Positions 29,573-39,282 of a stretch of 64,000 nucleotides of DNA are shown here, piece after piece (positions within the stretch are counted from its first letter, which is position 1; each line of letters opens with the position of its first letter). The position numbers and the translations under genes are program-made. The notes beneath the pieces are model-generated. The model made no database searches. It worked only from the letters and a program-made list of their open reading frames with translations, and was not told the origin of the DNA. Where the stretch lies: assembly GCF_900107275.1 (NCBI RefSeq), contig NZ_FNPI01000002.1, positions 62,001-126,000 on the forward strand, written 5' to 3'. The DNA is from Evansella caseinilytica (lineage in GTDB: Bacteria; Bacillota; Bacilli; Bacillales; Salisediminibacteriaceae).

Positions 29573-29667
29573 AACAGGATGGACTGAATCTTTTTGAAAA
29601 CAACCAAATAAAATATTCGGAAAGCTGTCTAGCTGCAGCGCTTTTCGTATAAGGAGGCTGTTACATA

Positions 29668-32304
29668 ATGAAAAAATTAAGCTCTGCTGAAGTACGGCAA
29701 ATGTTCTTGGATTTTTTTAAGGAGAAGAACCATGATGTGGAACCGAGCGCATCGCTTGTTCCGCATGAAGACCCGTCGCTGTTATGGATCAACAGCGGCG
29801 TGGCCACGTTAAAAAAATATTTTGATGGCCGCGTCATCCCGAATAATCCGCGGATTACCAACGCGCAGAAATCGATTCGCACAAACGATATCGAAAATGT
29901 CGGTAAAACGGCAAGACATCATACGTTTTTTGAAATGTTAGGTAACTTTTCCATCGGTGATTATTTTAAAAAAGAAGCGATTCATTGGGCGTGGGAATTT
30001 CTGACGAGCGACAACTGGATCGGCTTTGATCCGGATAAACTCTCGGTAACGATTTATCCAGAAGACGAGGAAGCATATACAATCTGGCACGAGGAAATCG
30101 GTCTTCCGGAATCGCGGATCATCCGCCTTCAGGATAATTTCTGGGATATCGGCGAAGGACCATGCGGGCCGAATACGGAGATTTTTTATGACCGCGGCGA
30201 AGCCTACGGGAATGATCCGAACGATCCGGAACTGTATCCAGGTGGAGAAAATGAACGCTATTTAGAAATATGGAACCTTGTTTTTTCCCAGTTTAATCAC
30301 AATCCGGACGGAAGTTATACGCCGCTGCCGAAAAAAAATATTGATACGGGGATGGGACTGGAACGAATGGTCTCCGTTATTCAGGATGCGAAAACGAATT
30401 TTGATACAGATTTGTTTATGCCGATTATTGAAGCCACGGAAAGCATCTCCGGGAAAAAGTACGGCAAATCTGCAGAGGTAGACACCGCCTTTAAAGTGAT
30501 TGCCGATCATATTAGAACGGTGACGTTTGCAGTTGGAGACGGTGCGCTGCCGTCAAATGAAGGCAGAGGTTATGTGCTGCGCAGACTTTTGCGCCGCGCG
30601 GTTCGCTACGCAAAAAATCTGCAAATCGACAGACCGTTTATGTATGAGCTTGTGCCGACGGTCGGAAAAATCATGAACGATTTTTACCCGGAGGTTATGG
30701 AAAAGTACGAGCTGATTCAAAAAGTGATTAAAAATGAAGAAGAACGGTTTCACGAAACGCTTCATGACGGACTTGCAATTTTAAATCGCATTATGGAAAA
30801 GGCAAAAGCGGAGGACGAGGCTACGATCGCTGGCAAAGATGTTTTCCGTCTCTACGACACGTATGGTTTTCCAGTGGATTTAACAGAAGAGTATGTTCAG
30901 GAAGCAGGACTGGAAATTGACCGTGACGGCTTTGAAGCAGAAATGAAGCAACAGCGGGAACGAGCCAGAGCGGCAAGGCAGGAAACGGACTCGATGCAGC
31001 TTCAGGATGAAGTGCTTGGAAGCATTAAAGTGCAAAGCGAATTTATCGGCTATGATAAGCTGGAAGCTGTATCGGTCGTTCGAGCTGTCGTCAAAGACAG
31101 GCAGCTGGTGGAACGGGCTGGCGAAGGAGAGACCGTTCAAATTATCGTAGATGAGACACCGTTTTATGCAGAAAGCGGCGGGCAGATCGCCGATGTCGGT
31201 ACATTTGAGAGTGCGGAGGCAACGCTTGCTGTCAAAGCAGTACAAAAAGCACCGAACGGGCAGCATCTTCACACGGTTGAGGTCGTAAATGGCTCGTTGA
31301 CGGCGGGCGTGAGCTTTTCAGCAAAGGTGGATGAAGACAACCGCAAAGGGATCGTCAAAAACCATACTGCCACACATTTACTGCATCAGGCATTAAAAGA
31401 TGTGCTGGGGGATCATGTCAATCAAGCCGGCTCCCTTGTAACAGACGACCGCCTGCGCTTCGATTTCTCGCATTTCGGACAAATAACTGAGGCGGAACTG
31501 GATGAAATTGAACATATCGTCAATGAAAAAGTGTGGGCCGGGATTCCGGTAAACACGATGTATAAAAGCTTGGCCGAAGCAAAACAAATGGGAGCAATGG
31601 CGCTGTTTGGTGAAAAATATGGCGAGACCGTCCGTGTTGTTCAAGTCGGCGATTACAGCCTGGAGCTTTGCGGCGGCTGTCATGTTAACAATACAGCGGA
31701 AATCGGCCTGTTTAAGATTGTCTCCGAAAGTGGCATTGGAGCAGGTGTAAGACGGATAGAAGCAGTGACCGCCAAGCATGCGTATGAACGGATGAACAGC
31801 CGGGAAGAGATATTGAACAATGCGGCGGAACTTTTGAAAACGAAGGCAGCGGATGTACCGTTCCGTATCGAACAGCTGCAAAAGCAAATCAAGGAGTTGG
31901 AAAGAGAAAATGAATCGTTTGCTGCAAAGCTAAGTCAATTGGAGGCAGGAAATATTCTTGATGATGTAGAAACCATTAACGGCATCCCGCTGCTCACGAA
32001 AAAAGTCAATGTACCGGATATGAATCGCTTGCGTCAAATGGCGGATTCTTTAAAAGAAAAAGTACCGTCGGGTATTCTTGTCCTTGCCGCCGTCAACAAT
32101 GGTAAGGTGAATATTGTGGCGAGCGTCTCCAAAGATCTCATTGAAAAAGGCTTCCATGCCGGAAAAATTGTCAAGGAAGTTGCCGGCCACTGCGGCGGAG
32201 GCGGAGGAGGCCGTCCGGACATGGCGCAGGCTGGAGGGAAAGATCCGGCAAAAGTAGCAGAAGCTTTACAGCTCGTTTCCGATTTAGTAAAAAGAAATTA
32301 CTAA
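29668..32304 (+). CDS. alaS: Alanine-tRNA ligase
   Basis: The 878-residue enzyme charges tRNA-Ala and edits misacylated Ser and Gly. Its catalytic domain begins [18 protein letters not shown]. The editing domain has [11 protein letters not shown] near residue 570 and the zinc-binding CGGCHVNNT near 670. The C-Ala domain carries the glycine-rich [16 protein letters not shown] near the end. The ATG follows AAGGAGG. It is controlled by a T-box leader. A short repeat (29614-29653) overlaps the region of its ribosome site. Confidence 0.97.
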   Translation: MKKLSSAEVRQMFLDFFKEKNHDVEPSASLVPHEDPSLLWINSGVATLKKYFDGRVIPNNPRITNAQKSIRTNDIENVGKTARHHTFFEMLGNFSIGDYFKKEAIHWAWEFLTSDNWIGFDPDKLSVTIYPEDEEAYTIWHEEIGLPESRIIRLQDNFWDIGEGPCGPNTEIFYDRGEAYGNDPNDPELYPGGENERYLEIWNLVFSQFNHNPDGSYTPLPKKNIDTGMGLERMVSVIQDAKTNFDTDLFMPIIEATESISGKKYGKSAEVDTAFKVIADHIRTVTFAVGDGALPSNEGRGYVLRRLLRRAVRYAKNLQIDRPFMYELVPTVGKIMNDFYPEVMEKYELIQKVIKNEEERFHETLHDGLAILNRIMEKAKAEDEATIAGKDVFRLYDTYGFPVDLTEEYVQEAGLEIDRDGFEAEMKQQRERARAARQETDSMQLQDEVLGSIKVQSEFIGYDKLEAVSVVRAVVKDRQLVERAGEGETVQIIVDETPFYAESGGQIADVGTFESAEATLAVKAVQKAPNGQHLHTVEVVNGSLTAGVSFSAKVDEDNRKGIVKNHTATHLLHQALKDVLGDHVNQAGSLVTDDRLRFDFSHFGQITEAELDEIEHIVNEKVWAGIPVNTMYKSLAEAKQMGAMALFGEKYGETVRVVQVGDYSLELCGGCHVNNTAEIGLFKIVSESGIGAGVRRIEAVTAKHAYERMNSREEILNNAAELLKTKAADVPFRIEQLQKQIKELERENESFAAKLSQLEAGNILDDVETINGIPLLTKKVNVPDMNRLRQMADSLKEKVPSGILVLAAVNNGKVNIVASVSKDLIEKGFHAGKIVKEVAGHCGGGGGGRPDMAQAGGKDPAKVAEALQLVSDLVKRNY

Positions 32305-32341
32305 TTGGAAAAATTTCGTGTAAAATAAAAGGGACAAGGTG

Positions 32342-32420
32342 TATAATGGACGTTGCATGAAAATGGTATTTAAATGTTTGTTCAAAAAGGAGGATATTTT
32401 TGATCATCCTCTTTAAAAAT
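32342..32420 (+). promoter_or_regulatory. Possible promoter and hairpin before yrzL
   Basis: A perfect TATAAT at 32342-32347 lies 17 bases after a weak TGTAAA. It is followed by a TTTGTTCAAAAAGGAGGAT...ATCATCCTCTTT hairpin, which looks like a remnant of the dispersed repeat families. This would give yrzL-ruvX-yrzB their own start of transcription. Confidence 0.35.
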
Positions 32421-32460
32421 CCCATTTCCATTTTTAACGATGGAGAGAGGTGTGTGTATC

Positions 32461-32733
32461 ATGAGTTCAATGGATAATACAATGAAGTTTAATTTTAACG
32501 ATGATTCCATGGATGAAGATGTGAAGGAAGTTCTGCTGACCGTTTATTCTGCTTTGGAGGAGAAAGGTTACAACCCGATCAATCAAATTGTCGGCTACTT
32601 GCTTTCCGGCGATCCGGCTTATATTCCGCGGCATAATGATGCCAGAACGCTCATCCGTAAAATTGAACGGGATGAGATCATTGAGGAATTAGTGAGATCC
32701 TATTTGTTACATCATGAAAAGGAGCAGCGATGA
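32461..32733 (+). CDS. yrzL: IreB family regulator (YrzL, UPF0297)
   Basis: This 90-residue protein has the strongly conserved family core [20 protein letters not shown] and [19 protein letters not shown]. The Enterococcus homologue IreB is a substrate of the kinase IreK and affects cephalosporin resistance; the Bacillus role is less clear. I use ATG 32461 (start [12 protein letters not shown]), after GAGAGAGGTG. It overlaps ruvX by four bases (ATGA). Confidence 0.92.
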   Translation: MSSMDNTMKFNFNDDSMDEDVKEVLLTVYSALEEKGYNPINQIVGYLLSGDPAYIPRHNDARTLIRKIERDEIIEELVRSYLLHHEKEQR

Positions 32734-33155
32734 AAGTTCTCGGACTGGATGTGGGGACGAAAACGATCGGTGTAGCCGTAAGCGATGCTTTAGGCTGGAC
32801 GGCTCAAGGGGTGGAAACGATTCAGCGGCATCGTGATAAGGAAGACAAGGATTTCGAGCGGATTGACGAACTTATTCACGAAAATGATGTGAGCACCATC
32901 GTTGTCGGGCTTCCGAAAAATATGAATGGAACGATCGGCCCGAGCGGGGAAATGTGTCAGAGCTTTGCGGATAAATTGCGGAAAAGAACGAATTTACCCG
33001 TTGAATTGGTGGATGAACGTTTATCCACCGTTGCAGCGGAAAGAATGTTAGTATCGGCAGACGTGAGCCGGAAAAAAAGAAAAAAAGTCATCGATAAAAT
33101 GGCTGCTGTGATGATACTACAGGGCTATCTTGACGGGAAACAGTCAAGGGGATGA
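32730..33155 (+). CDS. ruvX: Holliday junction resolvase-like protein (YqgF/YrrK)
   Basis: The 141-residue RNase H-fold nuclease starts [19 protein letters not shown], with the first catalytic aspartate at position 7. It continues with [17 protein letters not shown] and ends with [14 protein letters not shown]. The family acts in 16S rRNA 5'-end maturation (RuvX/YqgF), and a role in recombination was proposed earlier. The conserved set yrzL-ruvX-yrzB downstream of alaS supports the call. Confidence 0.93.
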   Translation: MKVLGLDVGTKTIGVAVSDALGWTAQGVETIQRHRDKEDKDFERIDELIHENDVSTIVVGLPKNMNGTIGPSGEMCQSFADKLRKRTNLPVELVDERLSTVAAERMLVSADVSRKKRKKVIDKMAAVMILQGYLDGKQSRG

Positions 33156-33177
33156 CGCCTCAGAAAGGAGAAAGCTG

Positions 33178-33483
33178 ATGTCTGATTTACAAATTCAACG
33201 TCCTGATGATGAGGACAATCGGATCATTATTCCTGATGAAAACGGAGATGAGCATCTGTTTGAAGTGTTGTTTACCTTCGATGTGGATTCCACCGGAAAC
33301 TCCTATATGGTTGTCATACCGGAAGGCTCTGATGAAGAAGATTCGGAAGACGATGAAGTCGAGGTTCATGCTTTTCGGTACGAAGAGCCGGAAGGAGAAG
33401 AGTTGTCGTTATTCCCGATTGAAACTGATGAAGAGTGGGATATGGTGGAAGAATTGCTGAATACGTTTAGTGAAGAAGAGTAA
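33178..33483 (+). CDS. yrzB: DUF1292 acidic protein (YrzB)
   Basis: This 101-residue protein is very acidic, with a dense run of Asp and Glu in the middle (EGSDEEDSEDDEVEVHAFRY) and a C-terminal part ending ELLNTFSEEE. It belongs to the DUF1292 family found after ruvX in Firmicutes. No function is established. ATG 33178 follows AAAGGAGAAAGCTG; the 33130 frame start overlaps ruvX and lacks a site. Confidence 0.88.
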   Translation: MSDLQIQRPDDEDNRIIIPDENGDEHLFEVLFTFDVDSTGNSYMVVIPEGSDEEDSEDDEVEVHAFRYEEPEGEELSLFPIETDEEWDMVEELLNTFSEEE

Positions 33484-33493
33484 GGGCAAAAGC

Positions 33494-33521
33494 GGCTGCG
33501 GACCGATGATGGTTCGCAGCC
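33494..33521 (+). terminator. GC-rich hairpin after yrzB
   Basis: GGCTGCGGACC and GGTTCGCAGCC form a stem 11 bases after the yrzB stop. There is no T-run, so it is a possible terminator only. The remaining sequence to 33674 shows no gene. Confidence 0.45.
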
Positions 33522-33674
33522 TATCAAATGTGCGCCGATTTCTTCAGCTATGCAGCTGTTTGGTGGGAACGCATCATACTAAAAAGCGGAGGCATCTTTC
33601 TTCAGGCAGTGAAGGCTGAGATCAGCTTGCATTCTCCGTTGAGATGACGAATACCGTCGATGGATAGCGAGTGC

Positions 33675-34010
33675 TTAGCGGAAGATGCAGCAAAGCTGTT
33701 CAGACAACAGCTCGCTCAGCGCTTCGTGATGAAGTCTGTAATAATTCCAAGTCCCCTTCGTTTCTTTTTTGATTAAATCTGCCTCCAACAAAATTTTAAG
33801 ATGGTAGGACAGCTTCGATTGCTGCATCTGAATGGTTTCGCTTAAATCGCAGACACAGACCGAGCCGCATCTGGTGATTTCATTCAAAATTTCCAATCTT
33901 TTTTCGTCTGCCAGCGCTTTAAATTTTTTTTCAACAGTCCGTAAAAATTCCGGAGAAAGCTTCGGGGGATGACAGGATTTTATTTGCAGAGGAATAGACA
34001 ACGATTTCAA
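33675..34010 (-). CDS. ArsR/SmtB family metalloregulator
   Basis: This 111-residue winged-helix repressor has ALADEKRLEILNEI near residue 32, the sensor-type segment CGSVCVCDLSE near 48-58, and recognition helix QMQQSKLSYHLKILLEADLI. The C-V-C pair beside DLSE is the arsenic/antimony-binding site of classic ArsR. An extra cysteine pair lies at the C-terminus (LCCIF). Metal binding releases such repressors from DNA. The start is TTG at 34010, nine bases after AAGGAG. No arsenic efflux or reductase genes adjoin it, so its targets lie elsewhere or it regulates itself. Confidence 0.88.
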   Translation of the reverse strand: MKSLSIPLQIKSCHPPKLSPEFLRTVEKKFKALADEKRLEILNEITRCGSVCVCDLSETIQMQQSKLSYHLKILLEADLIKKETKGTWNYYRLHHEALSELLSEQLCCIFR

Positions 34011-34462
34011 TTGGATTCACTCCTTTTTAAAAGATAAGAAAACAGCAGCATAAATAAAATCAAGTTCCAAAACAGGACAGCAGCTTTTGATGATCAAAAA
34101 AAATTGATGCATAAATTTATTATACCACTTCAATGGTGAGTTTAACATTTTTAAGCCTGAACATAGGACAAATGAGTCGTAATCAGGTGATCGTCATCAA
34201 AACGACCGGACTTAAAACGTGAGCATCCGCGAGCAAGAGGGAATCTGAGTCCGGTGCGATTCAACCATGAAACGACAGGAGCGCGCAAAAAGGTAAATGA
34301 TTTAGAACAAACTGTTGCATGGTGCTGTTTTCTCCATTCATTCATCGCTTGTGGCGGACAGTATACCACGAAGAGACACATTTTTTAACAATGATTCGAC
34401 ACAACTCTCGAAATTTGAGATTTATATAGTATAATGAATGAGGTGAAGGGAGGATCTAAACA
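34011..34462. other. Intergenic region between divergent arsR-like gene and mltG
   Basis: About 450 bp without a convincing gene. It holds an 8-bp perfect inverted repeat, ACCGGACT (34205-34212) and AGTCCGGT (34248-34255), around a GC-richer 35-base loop. A frame on each strand is open for about 70 codons but neither has a ribosome site or a recognisable product. A TATAAT at 34430-34435 lies upstream of mltG without a clear -35. Confidence 0.5.
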
Positions 34463-35626
34463 GTGACGGAAGATAATAAACGCGCAAAAAACGATCTACA
34501 AAAAGATAAAAGCAAGTTAAAAGCAATAAATGCAGGCAAGCTGGAAGAGAAGCAAAAGGAAGCCGGTCTAGTCAGGAAAATCGTCCTGATCACCTTCATT
34601 GTCATTGTATTATCCCTTGCCGGAGCAGCATACGGAACGTATAAGTATGTGATGAACGCACTCAGCCCGGTCGACGAAAATGACGATGAAATCATTGAAG
34701 TGACGATTCCCATCGGATCATCAACAACGGGAATTGCCGATGTTCTCAAGGAAAACGGACTTATTTCCAACGCCTCTGTTTTCCGCTACTATGTGAAATT
34801 TAAAAACGAGTCCGGATTTCAGGCGGGTGATTACGAGCTGAGCCGGTCGATGTCGGTGGATCGAATCATCGATGAACTGAAGCACGGTACGCTTTACGAG
34901 GATTATCAGCTGACCTTTACTATTCCTGAAGGACGATGGCTTGAGGATATGATTGAGATTATTTCAGAAGAAACGAATATTACGGAAGAAGAGTTTGTCG
35001 AAGCGGTGACTGACAAAGAATATATTGAGGATCTGATTGAGCGGTTTACCATTCTTGAGCCGGTTGTGCTGGATGAACAGATTCGCTGGCCGTTGGAAGG
35101 ATACTTGTTCCCGGCACGGTATGATTTTGTGGAAGAGGAAATCGATGTCAAGCTGCTGATTGAAACGATGTTGAGCCGCACATCGGAGATATTGCTGAAA
35201 TATTACAATGATGAATCCGGATTTACCTACCATGAAGTCTTGACAATTGCTTCCATTATCGAAGGAGAATCCAGAAATGATGATGAAAGAGCATTGATCT
35301 CCGGCATCATTCATAACCGGTTAACGGCCAATAATATGCCGTTGCAAATGGACCCGACGGTGGCTTATGCGCATGGGGAACATTTTTCACGAACGCTGTA
35401 TGAGCACTTGGAAATCGATTCTCCTTATAACACCTATAAAGTGCAAGGACTCCCTGTCGGCCCGATTAACAGTCCCGGGGAAGCATCGATCCGCGCGGCT
35501 TTGCAACCTGAACAGCATCAATATTTGTATTTCTACCATGCGGAAGACGGGGAAATCTATCCGTCGAAAACGTATAATGAGCATCAGGAGATCTTGCAGG
35601 AATACAGAGATTCTACAGAAGAATAA
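34463..35626 (+). CDS. mltG: Endolytic murein transglycosylase MltG
   Basis: MltG (YrrL) cuts nascent glycan strands and sets their length at the membrane. The 387-residue protein has a charged cytoplasmic N-terminus, one membrane segment at about residues 35-58, and an outer catalytic domain. That domain includes the active-site segment LTIASIIEGES near 268, LQMDPTVAYAHG near 295 and PVGPINSPGEASIRAALQP near 330. The start is GTG 34463, ten bases after AAGGGAGG. It begins the conserved mltG-trmR-yrrN-yrrO-udk-greA segment. Confidence 0.95.
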   Translation: MTEDNKRAKNDLQKDKSKLKAINAGKLEEKQKEAGLVRKIVLITFIVIVLSLAGAAYGTYKYVMNALSPVDENDDEIIEVTIPIGSSTTGIADVLKENGLISNASVFRYYVKFKNESGFQAGDYELSRSMSVDRIIDELKHGTLYEDYQLTFTIPEGRWLEDMIEIISEETNITEEEFVEAVTDKEYIEDLIERFTILEPVVLDEQIRWPLEGYLFPARYDFVEEEIDVKLLIETMLSRTSEILLKYYNDESGFTYHEVLTIASIIEGESRNDDERALISGIIHNRLTANNMPLQMDPTVAYAHGEHFSRTLYEHLEIDSPYNTYKVQGLPVGPINSPGEASIRAALQPEQHQYLYFYHAEDGEIYPSKTYNEHQEILQEYRDSTEE

Positions 35627-35630
35627 TGGC

Positions 35631-35712
35631 GGTGTCTCAAAAGGGTGTTTTTTCCCTTTAGAGACACCACCTGTGGAAAAGAGAATGTGAAATTCGCATT
35701 CTCTCTCTTTCT
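35631..35712 (+). terminator. Two terminator hairpins after mltG
   Basis: The first hairpin (35631-35668) is GGTGTCTCAAAAGGG and CCCTTTAGAGACACC around a T-rich loop, four bases after the stop. Its A-tract/T-tract plan equals the leading hairpin of the family 1 repeats. The second (about 35680-35712) is GAGAATG and CATTCTC followed by TCTCTTTCTG. Confidence 0.75.
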
Positions 35713-35845
35713 GTGTTAAAATATATCGGTCATTACTGTAAGAGCATGTTTCAACGTGGTTGTTCAAAGGGCCGATATTGTTGTTGCAAAAACGTTGTGT
35801 TGAGCGTGCAAAAAGCTGTAAGCGGCCGGAGGAGGCGTTTTTTTT

Positions 35846-36490
35846 ATGAGGATACAGAATAAAACAGAACATTATCTTCATGACCTGATTCCTGATCGAA
35901 AGCCGTATATTCATGCTATGGAAAGCTACGCTGCAGAACATGGCGTCCCGATTATGGAGCTCACGGGCATTCAGATGCTTTTACAGCTGTTGGAACTACA
36001 TCACGCAAAGAAAGTTCTGGAAATTGGAACGGCTATTGGCTACTCGGCGATTCGAATGGCTGACCACATCGGTGATTTGACCGTTGTCACCATCGAGCGG
36101 GATCAGGAAAGAGCAGATATCGCAAAAGAAAACATCAGGAAAATGAAGCTTCAAGACCGGATTCTAACTGTTTTGGGAGATGCGCTCGATTTGAAAGAAA
36201 CCGTTGCTACTCAAGGCCCATACGATGTTTTATTTATAGATGCTGCGAAGGGAAACTACAAACGCTTTTTTGAACTGTACGAACCGCTGGTGAAAGCAGG
36301 CGGGATAATCATCGCCGATAATGTGCTGTTTAAAGGGATGGTAGCAGGGGTCGTGGAGGAAATACCGAAGCGCCTTCATCCGATGGTTCAGAAGCTCAGA
36401 CGCTATAACTCAGAGATAATGCGCAATGAGCGGTTCTCATCGATGATTTATCCGATTGGTGATGGTGTCATGGTCAGCATCAAGCATTAA
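35846..36490 (+). CDS. trmR: tRNA 5-hydroxyuridine methyltransferase (YrrM/TrmR)
   Basis: This 214-residue SAM-dependent methyltransferase has the nucleotide-binding motif VLEIGTAIGYSAIRMA near residue 58 and the acidic metal/SAM motif VLFIDAAKGNY near 127, typical of the class of catechol-type O-methyltransferases. B. subtilis TrmR methylates ho5U34 to mo5U34 in tRNA. The two U32 proteins that make ho5U (yrrN, yrrO) follow directly, completing the pathway. ATG 35846 follows GGAGGAGG. Confidence 0.92.
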   Translation: MRIQNKTEHYLHDLIPDRKPYIHAMESYAAEHGVPIMELTGIQMLLQLLELHHAKKVLEIGTAIGYSAIRMADHIGDLTVVTIERDQERADIAKENIRKMKLQDRILTVLGDALDLKETVATQGPYDVLFIDAAKGNYKRFFELYEPLVKAGGIIIADNVLFKGMVAGVVEEIPKRLHPMVQKLRRYNSEIMRNERFSSMIYPIGDGVMVSIKH

Positions 36491-36504
36491 AGGTGGTGGA
36501 AACA

Positions 36505-37434
36505 ATGAAAAAACCCGAGTTGTTGGTGACACCAACGTGTGTTGCAGATATTGAAATGTTGGCAGATGCTGGAGCAGATGCCTTTATTATAGGAGAAGAA
36601 GTTTTCGGCTTACGTTTAGCCGGGGAGTTTTCAAGAGAGAATGTGGAAGAAGCCGTGCGGATTTCGCAGCGCAAGGGAACAAAGGTTTATGTCGCGATGA
36701 ATGCCATTTATCATAATGAAATGGTTCCTAAGCTTCCGGATTACATCCGGTTTTTGGCTGCCGTTGGAGCAGATGCCATTGTATTTGGTGATCCGGCAGT
36801 ATTGATGAGCGTTCGTGAGCATGCGCCGGGAATGAAGCTTCATTGGAATACGGAGACGACGGCCACGAACTGGTATACGGCAAATTATTGGGGGCGAAAA
36901 GGCGCCCGCCGCGCTGTATTGGCCCGCGAGTTGAATATGGACGCAATGGTTGAAATTAAGGAAAATGCCGAAGTTGAAGTCGAAGTGCAGGTACACGGCA
37001 TGACCTGTATGTTTCAATCAAAGCGGACGCTCGTGGGAAATTACATGGAATTTCAAGGAAAAGATTTGGAAGTGAAAGGGAGAAGCAAGGACCGCAGCCT
37101 GTTCTTGTTTGATCCGGAGCGGGAAGCAAAATATCCGATTTGGGAAGACAAAAACGGGACGCATATCATGAGTCCGAAAGATATCTGCATCATTGACGAA
37201 TTGGGGGACTTGCTTGAAGCGGGGGTCGATTCCTTTAAGATCGACGGGATTTTAAAAAGCAGTGACTACATTCACAAAGTAACGTCATTGTACCGCCAAG
37301 CGATTGACCTGTTTTTTGAAAAACGTGAAGCATATGAAGAGAAAAAAGACGATTTCGTGAACGAAATCAAAGCGATACAGCCGCCAAACCGAGATTTAGA
37401 CACCGGCTTCTTCTTTAAAGAAACAGTATACTAG
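36505..37434 (+). CDS. yrrN: U32 peptidase-family tRNA hydroxylation protein (YrrN/TrhP1)
   Basis: The 309-residue protein begins MKKPELLVTPTCVADIEML and has the U32 fold signatures GADAFIIGEEVFGLRL, VHGMTCMFQSKR and DSFKIDGILKS. In B. subtilis YrrN and YrrO act in prephenate-dependent 5-hydroxylation of U34. YrrN lacks the cysteine cluster seen in its partner YrrO, so it probably works as the non-catalytic or supporting half (inference). ATG 36505 follows AAAGGTGG. The last base of its TAG stop is the first base of a tandem repeat array. Confidence 0.9.
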   Translation: MKKPELLVTPTCVADIEMLADAGADAFIIGEEVFGLRLAGEFSRENVEEAVRISQRKGTKVYVAMNAIYHNEMVPKLPDYIRFLAAVGADAIVFGDPAVLMSVREHAPGMKLHWNTETTATNWYTANYWGRKGARRAVLARELNMDAMVEIKENAEVEVEVQVHGMTCMFQSKRTLVGNYMEFQGKDLEVKGRSKDRSLFLFDPEREAKYPIWEDKNGTHIMSPKDICIIDELGDLLEAGVDSFKIDGILKSSDYIHKVTSLYRQAIDLFFEKREAYEEKKDDFVNEIKAIQPPNRDLDTGFFFKETVY

Positions 37435-37960
37435 AGCTTGTTCAAAAAGGGCGCTTTTCCCTTTTTGAACAAGCTCGGAGCGATGAGCGAGCCGGCGCAG
37501 TCATTCAGGTCGGGGGAGCGAAATTGTCCCCCGAGCAAGCGCCGAATGCAAGCCATCGCAGGATAAAAGAAAAAGGGCGCTTTTCCCTTTTTGAACAAGC
37601 TCGGAGCGATGAGCGAGCCGGCGCAGTCATTCAGGTCGGGGAGCGAAATTGTCCCCCGAGCAAGCGCCGAATGCAAGCCATCGCAGGATAAAAGAAAAAG
37701 GGCGCTTTTCCCTTTTTGAACAAGCTCGGAGCGATGAGCGAGCCGGCGCAGTCATTCAGGTCGGGGGAGCGAAATTGTCCCCCGAGCAAGCGCCGAATGC
37801 AAGCCATCGCAGGATAAAAGAAAAAGGGCGCTTTTCCCTTTTTGAACAAGCTCGGAGCGATGAGCGAGCCGGCGCAGTCATTCAGGTCGGGGGAGCGAAA
37901 TTGTCCCCCGAGCAAGCGCAGAATGTAAGCCATCGCAGGATAAAAGAAAAAGGACGCTTT
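37434..37960 (+). repeat. Family 1 tandem array, four units of 125-126 bp
   Basis: The first unit opens with hairpin GAGCTTGTTCAAAAAGGG and its complement (37434-37476). Then follow CGATG (37481) paired with CATCG (37554), GGCGC (37494-37498) with GCGCC (37539-37543), and CGGGGGA (37511-37517) with TCCCCCG (37527-37533). The common point GCGCTTTTCC recurs at 37451, 37577, 37702 and 37828, and as ACGCTTT at 37954. Copies are almost identical (one base deleted in unit 2). Later units carry only the short left half of the hairpin. The array lies inside the yrrN-yrrO gap. Confidence 0.92.
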
Positions 37961-38008
37961 ATTGACGCAGAGCAAGTTGACTTTTGGAATATAGAGAGGT
38001 GAGAAAAG

Positions 38009-39280
38009 ATGGAACAAATTGCTGTCAAAACAGCAGAAGGAAAGCGAGTCATCACAAAGAAGCCTGAATTGCTGGCGCCCGCAGGAAATCTCGAAAAGCT
38101 GAAAATAGCAGTTCATTATGGTGCTGATGCAGTGTTTATCGGGGGACAGGAATTTGGTCTACGATCGAATGCAGATAATTTCTCTATTGAAGAAATGGCT
38201 GAAGGTGTTCAATTTGCGAATAAATACGGTGCGCGTATATATGTGACCACGAATATATTTGCACACAACGAGAATATGGACGGCCTGGAAGAGTATCTTG
38301 CAGACCTGGAACGAGTAGGGGTAGCGGGAATTATCGTAGCCGATCCGCTCATTATAGAAACGTGCAAGCGAACGGCGCCGAAGCTGGAAGTTCATTTGTC
38401 CACACAGCAATCTCTCTCCAACTGGCTGGGAGTGAAATTTTGGAAGGAGGAAGGGCTGGAACGGGTTGTGCTTGCTCGGGAAGTTGGCTTGCAGGAAATG
38501 CTGGAAATAAAGAAAAATGTTGATATTGAAATAGAAACTTTCATTCATGGTGCGATGTGTATTTCATATTCCGGCCGCTGTGTGTTAAGCAATCATATGA
38601 CAGCCCGGGACTCCAATCGGGGCGGCTGCTGCCAGTCCTGCCGATGGGATTATTTTTTATTTGCTGATAACCAAAACGGCGACAGCAGTCAGGCAGAAAA
38701 ACTTTTTGATGACGATGATGCACCGTTTGCAATGTCTCCGAAGGACTTGAATCTGATCGAATCAATACCGAAACTGATCGAAGCTGGAATCGACAGCTTG
38801 AAAATCGAAGGTCGAATGAAATCGATTCATTATGTTGCAACAGTTGTCAGTGTCTATCGGAAAGTTATTGATGCATATTGCAATGATCCGGATAACTTCT
38901 CCATTGATCCGGCGTGGATTGACGAATTGAGCAAATGTGCCAACCGACCGACCGCACCCGCATTTTTTGACAATGTTCCAGGGTATCAGGAACAATTGTT
39001 CAGAAACCATAGTCAAAAAACAGCTTATGATTTTGCTGGTCTTGTGCTGGATTATGATGACAAAACAAGTATTGTTACCTTACAGCAGCGCAATCACTTC
39101 CGACCTGGAGATGAGGTGGAATTTTTCGGTCCGGAAATCGAAAACTTCCGGCAAACGGTTGAGGAAATTTGGGATGAAAAAGGGAATGAGCTCGATGCGG
39201 CACGTCATCCGTTGCAAATTGTAAAAATAAAGACAAAAAAACCTGTTCACCCTTATAATTTGATGAGAAAGGAAGCATGA
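38009..39280 (+). CDS. yrrO: U32 peptidase-family tRNA hydroxylase (YrrO/TrhP2)
   Basis: This 423-residue protein of the U32 family has [16 protein letters not shown] near residue 38. The four-cysteine segment is near residues 185-215: [18 protein letters not shown], then [11 protein letters not shown]. It ends with a C-terminal barrel. The cysteines are iron-sulfur ligands in this family. With YrrN it hydroxylates U34 of tRNA before TrmR methylates it. ATG 38009 follows AGAGGTGAG. It is separated from yrrN by the tandem repeat array and overlaps the udk reading frame start region. Confidence 0.93.
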   Translation: MEQIAVKTAEGKRVITKKPELLAPAGNLEKLKIAVHYGADAVFIGGQEFGLRSNADNFSIEEMAEGVQFANKYGARIYVTTNIFAHNENMDGLEEYLADLERVGVAGIIVADPLIIETCKRTAPKLEVHLSTQQSLSNWLGVKFWKEEGLERVVLAREVGLQEMLEIKKNVDIEIETFIHGAMCISYSGRCVLSNHMTARDSNRGGCCQSCRWDYFLFADNQNGDSSQAEKLFDDDDAPFAMSPKDLNLIESIPKLIEAGIDSLKIEGRMKSIHYVATVVSVYRKVIDAYCNDPDNFSIDPAWIDELSKCANRPTAPAFFDNVPGYQEQLFRNHSQKTAYDFAGLVLDYDDKTSIVTLQQRNHFRPGDEVEFFGPEIENFRQTVEEIWDEKGNELDAARHPLQIVKIKTKKPVHPYNLMRKEA

Positions 39281-39282
39281 TA

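Noticed and set aside
34190-34265. tRNA-like look (TTTTAAGTCC and GATTCAACC near GC stems) upstream of mltG
   Set aside because: No cloverleaf can be drawn: acceptor stem, D-arm and a proper seven-base T-loop with five-bp stem are missing on both strands.
37631-38116. Open frames across the yrrN-yrrO array on both strands
   Set aside because: Same cause: tandem units of 125-126 bp. The frames consist of repeated translation of structural DNA and lack start signals.
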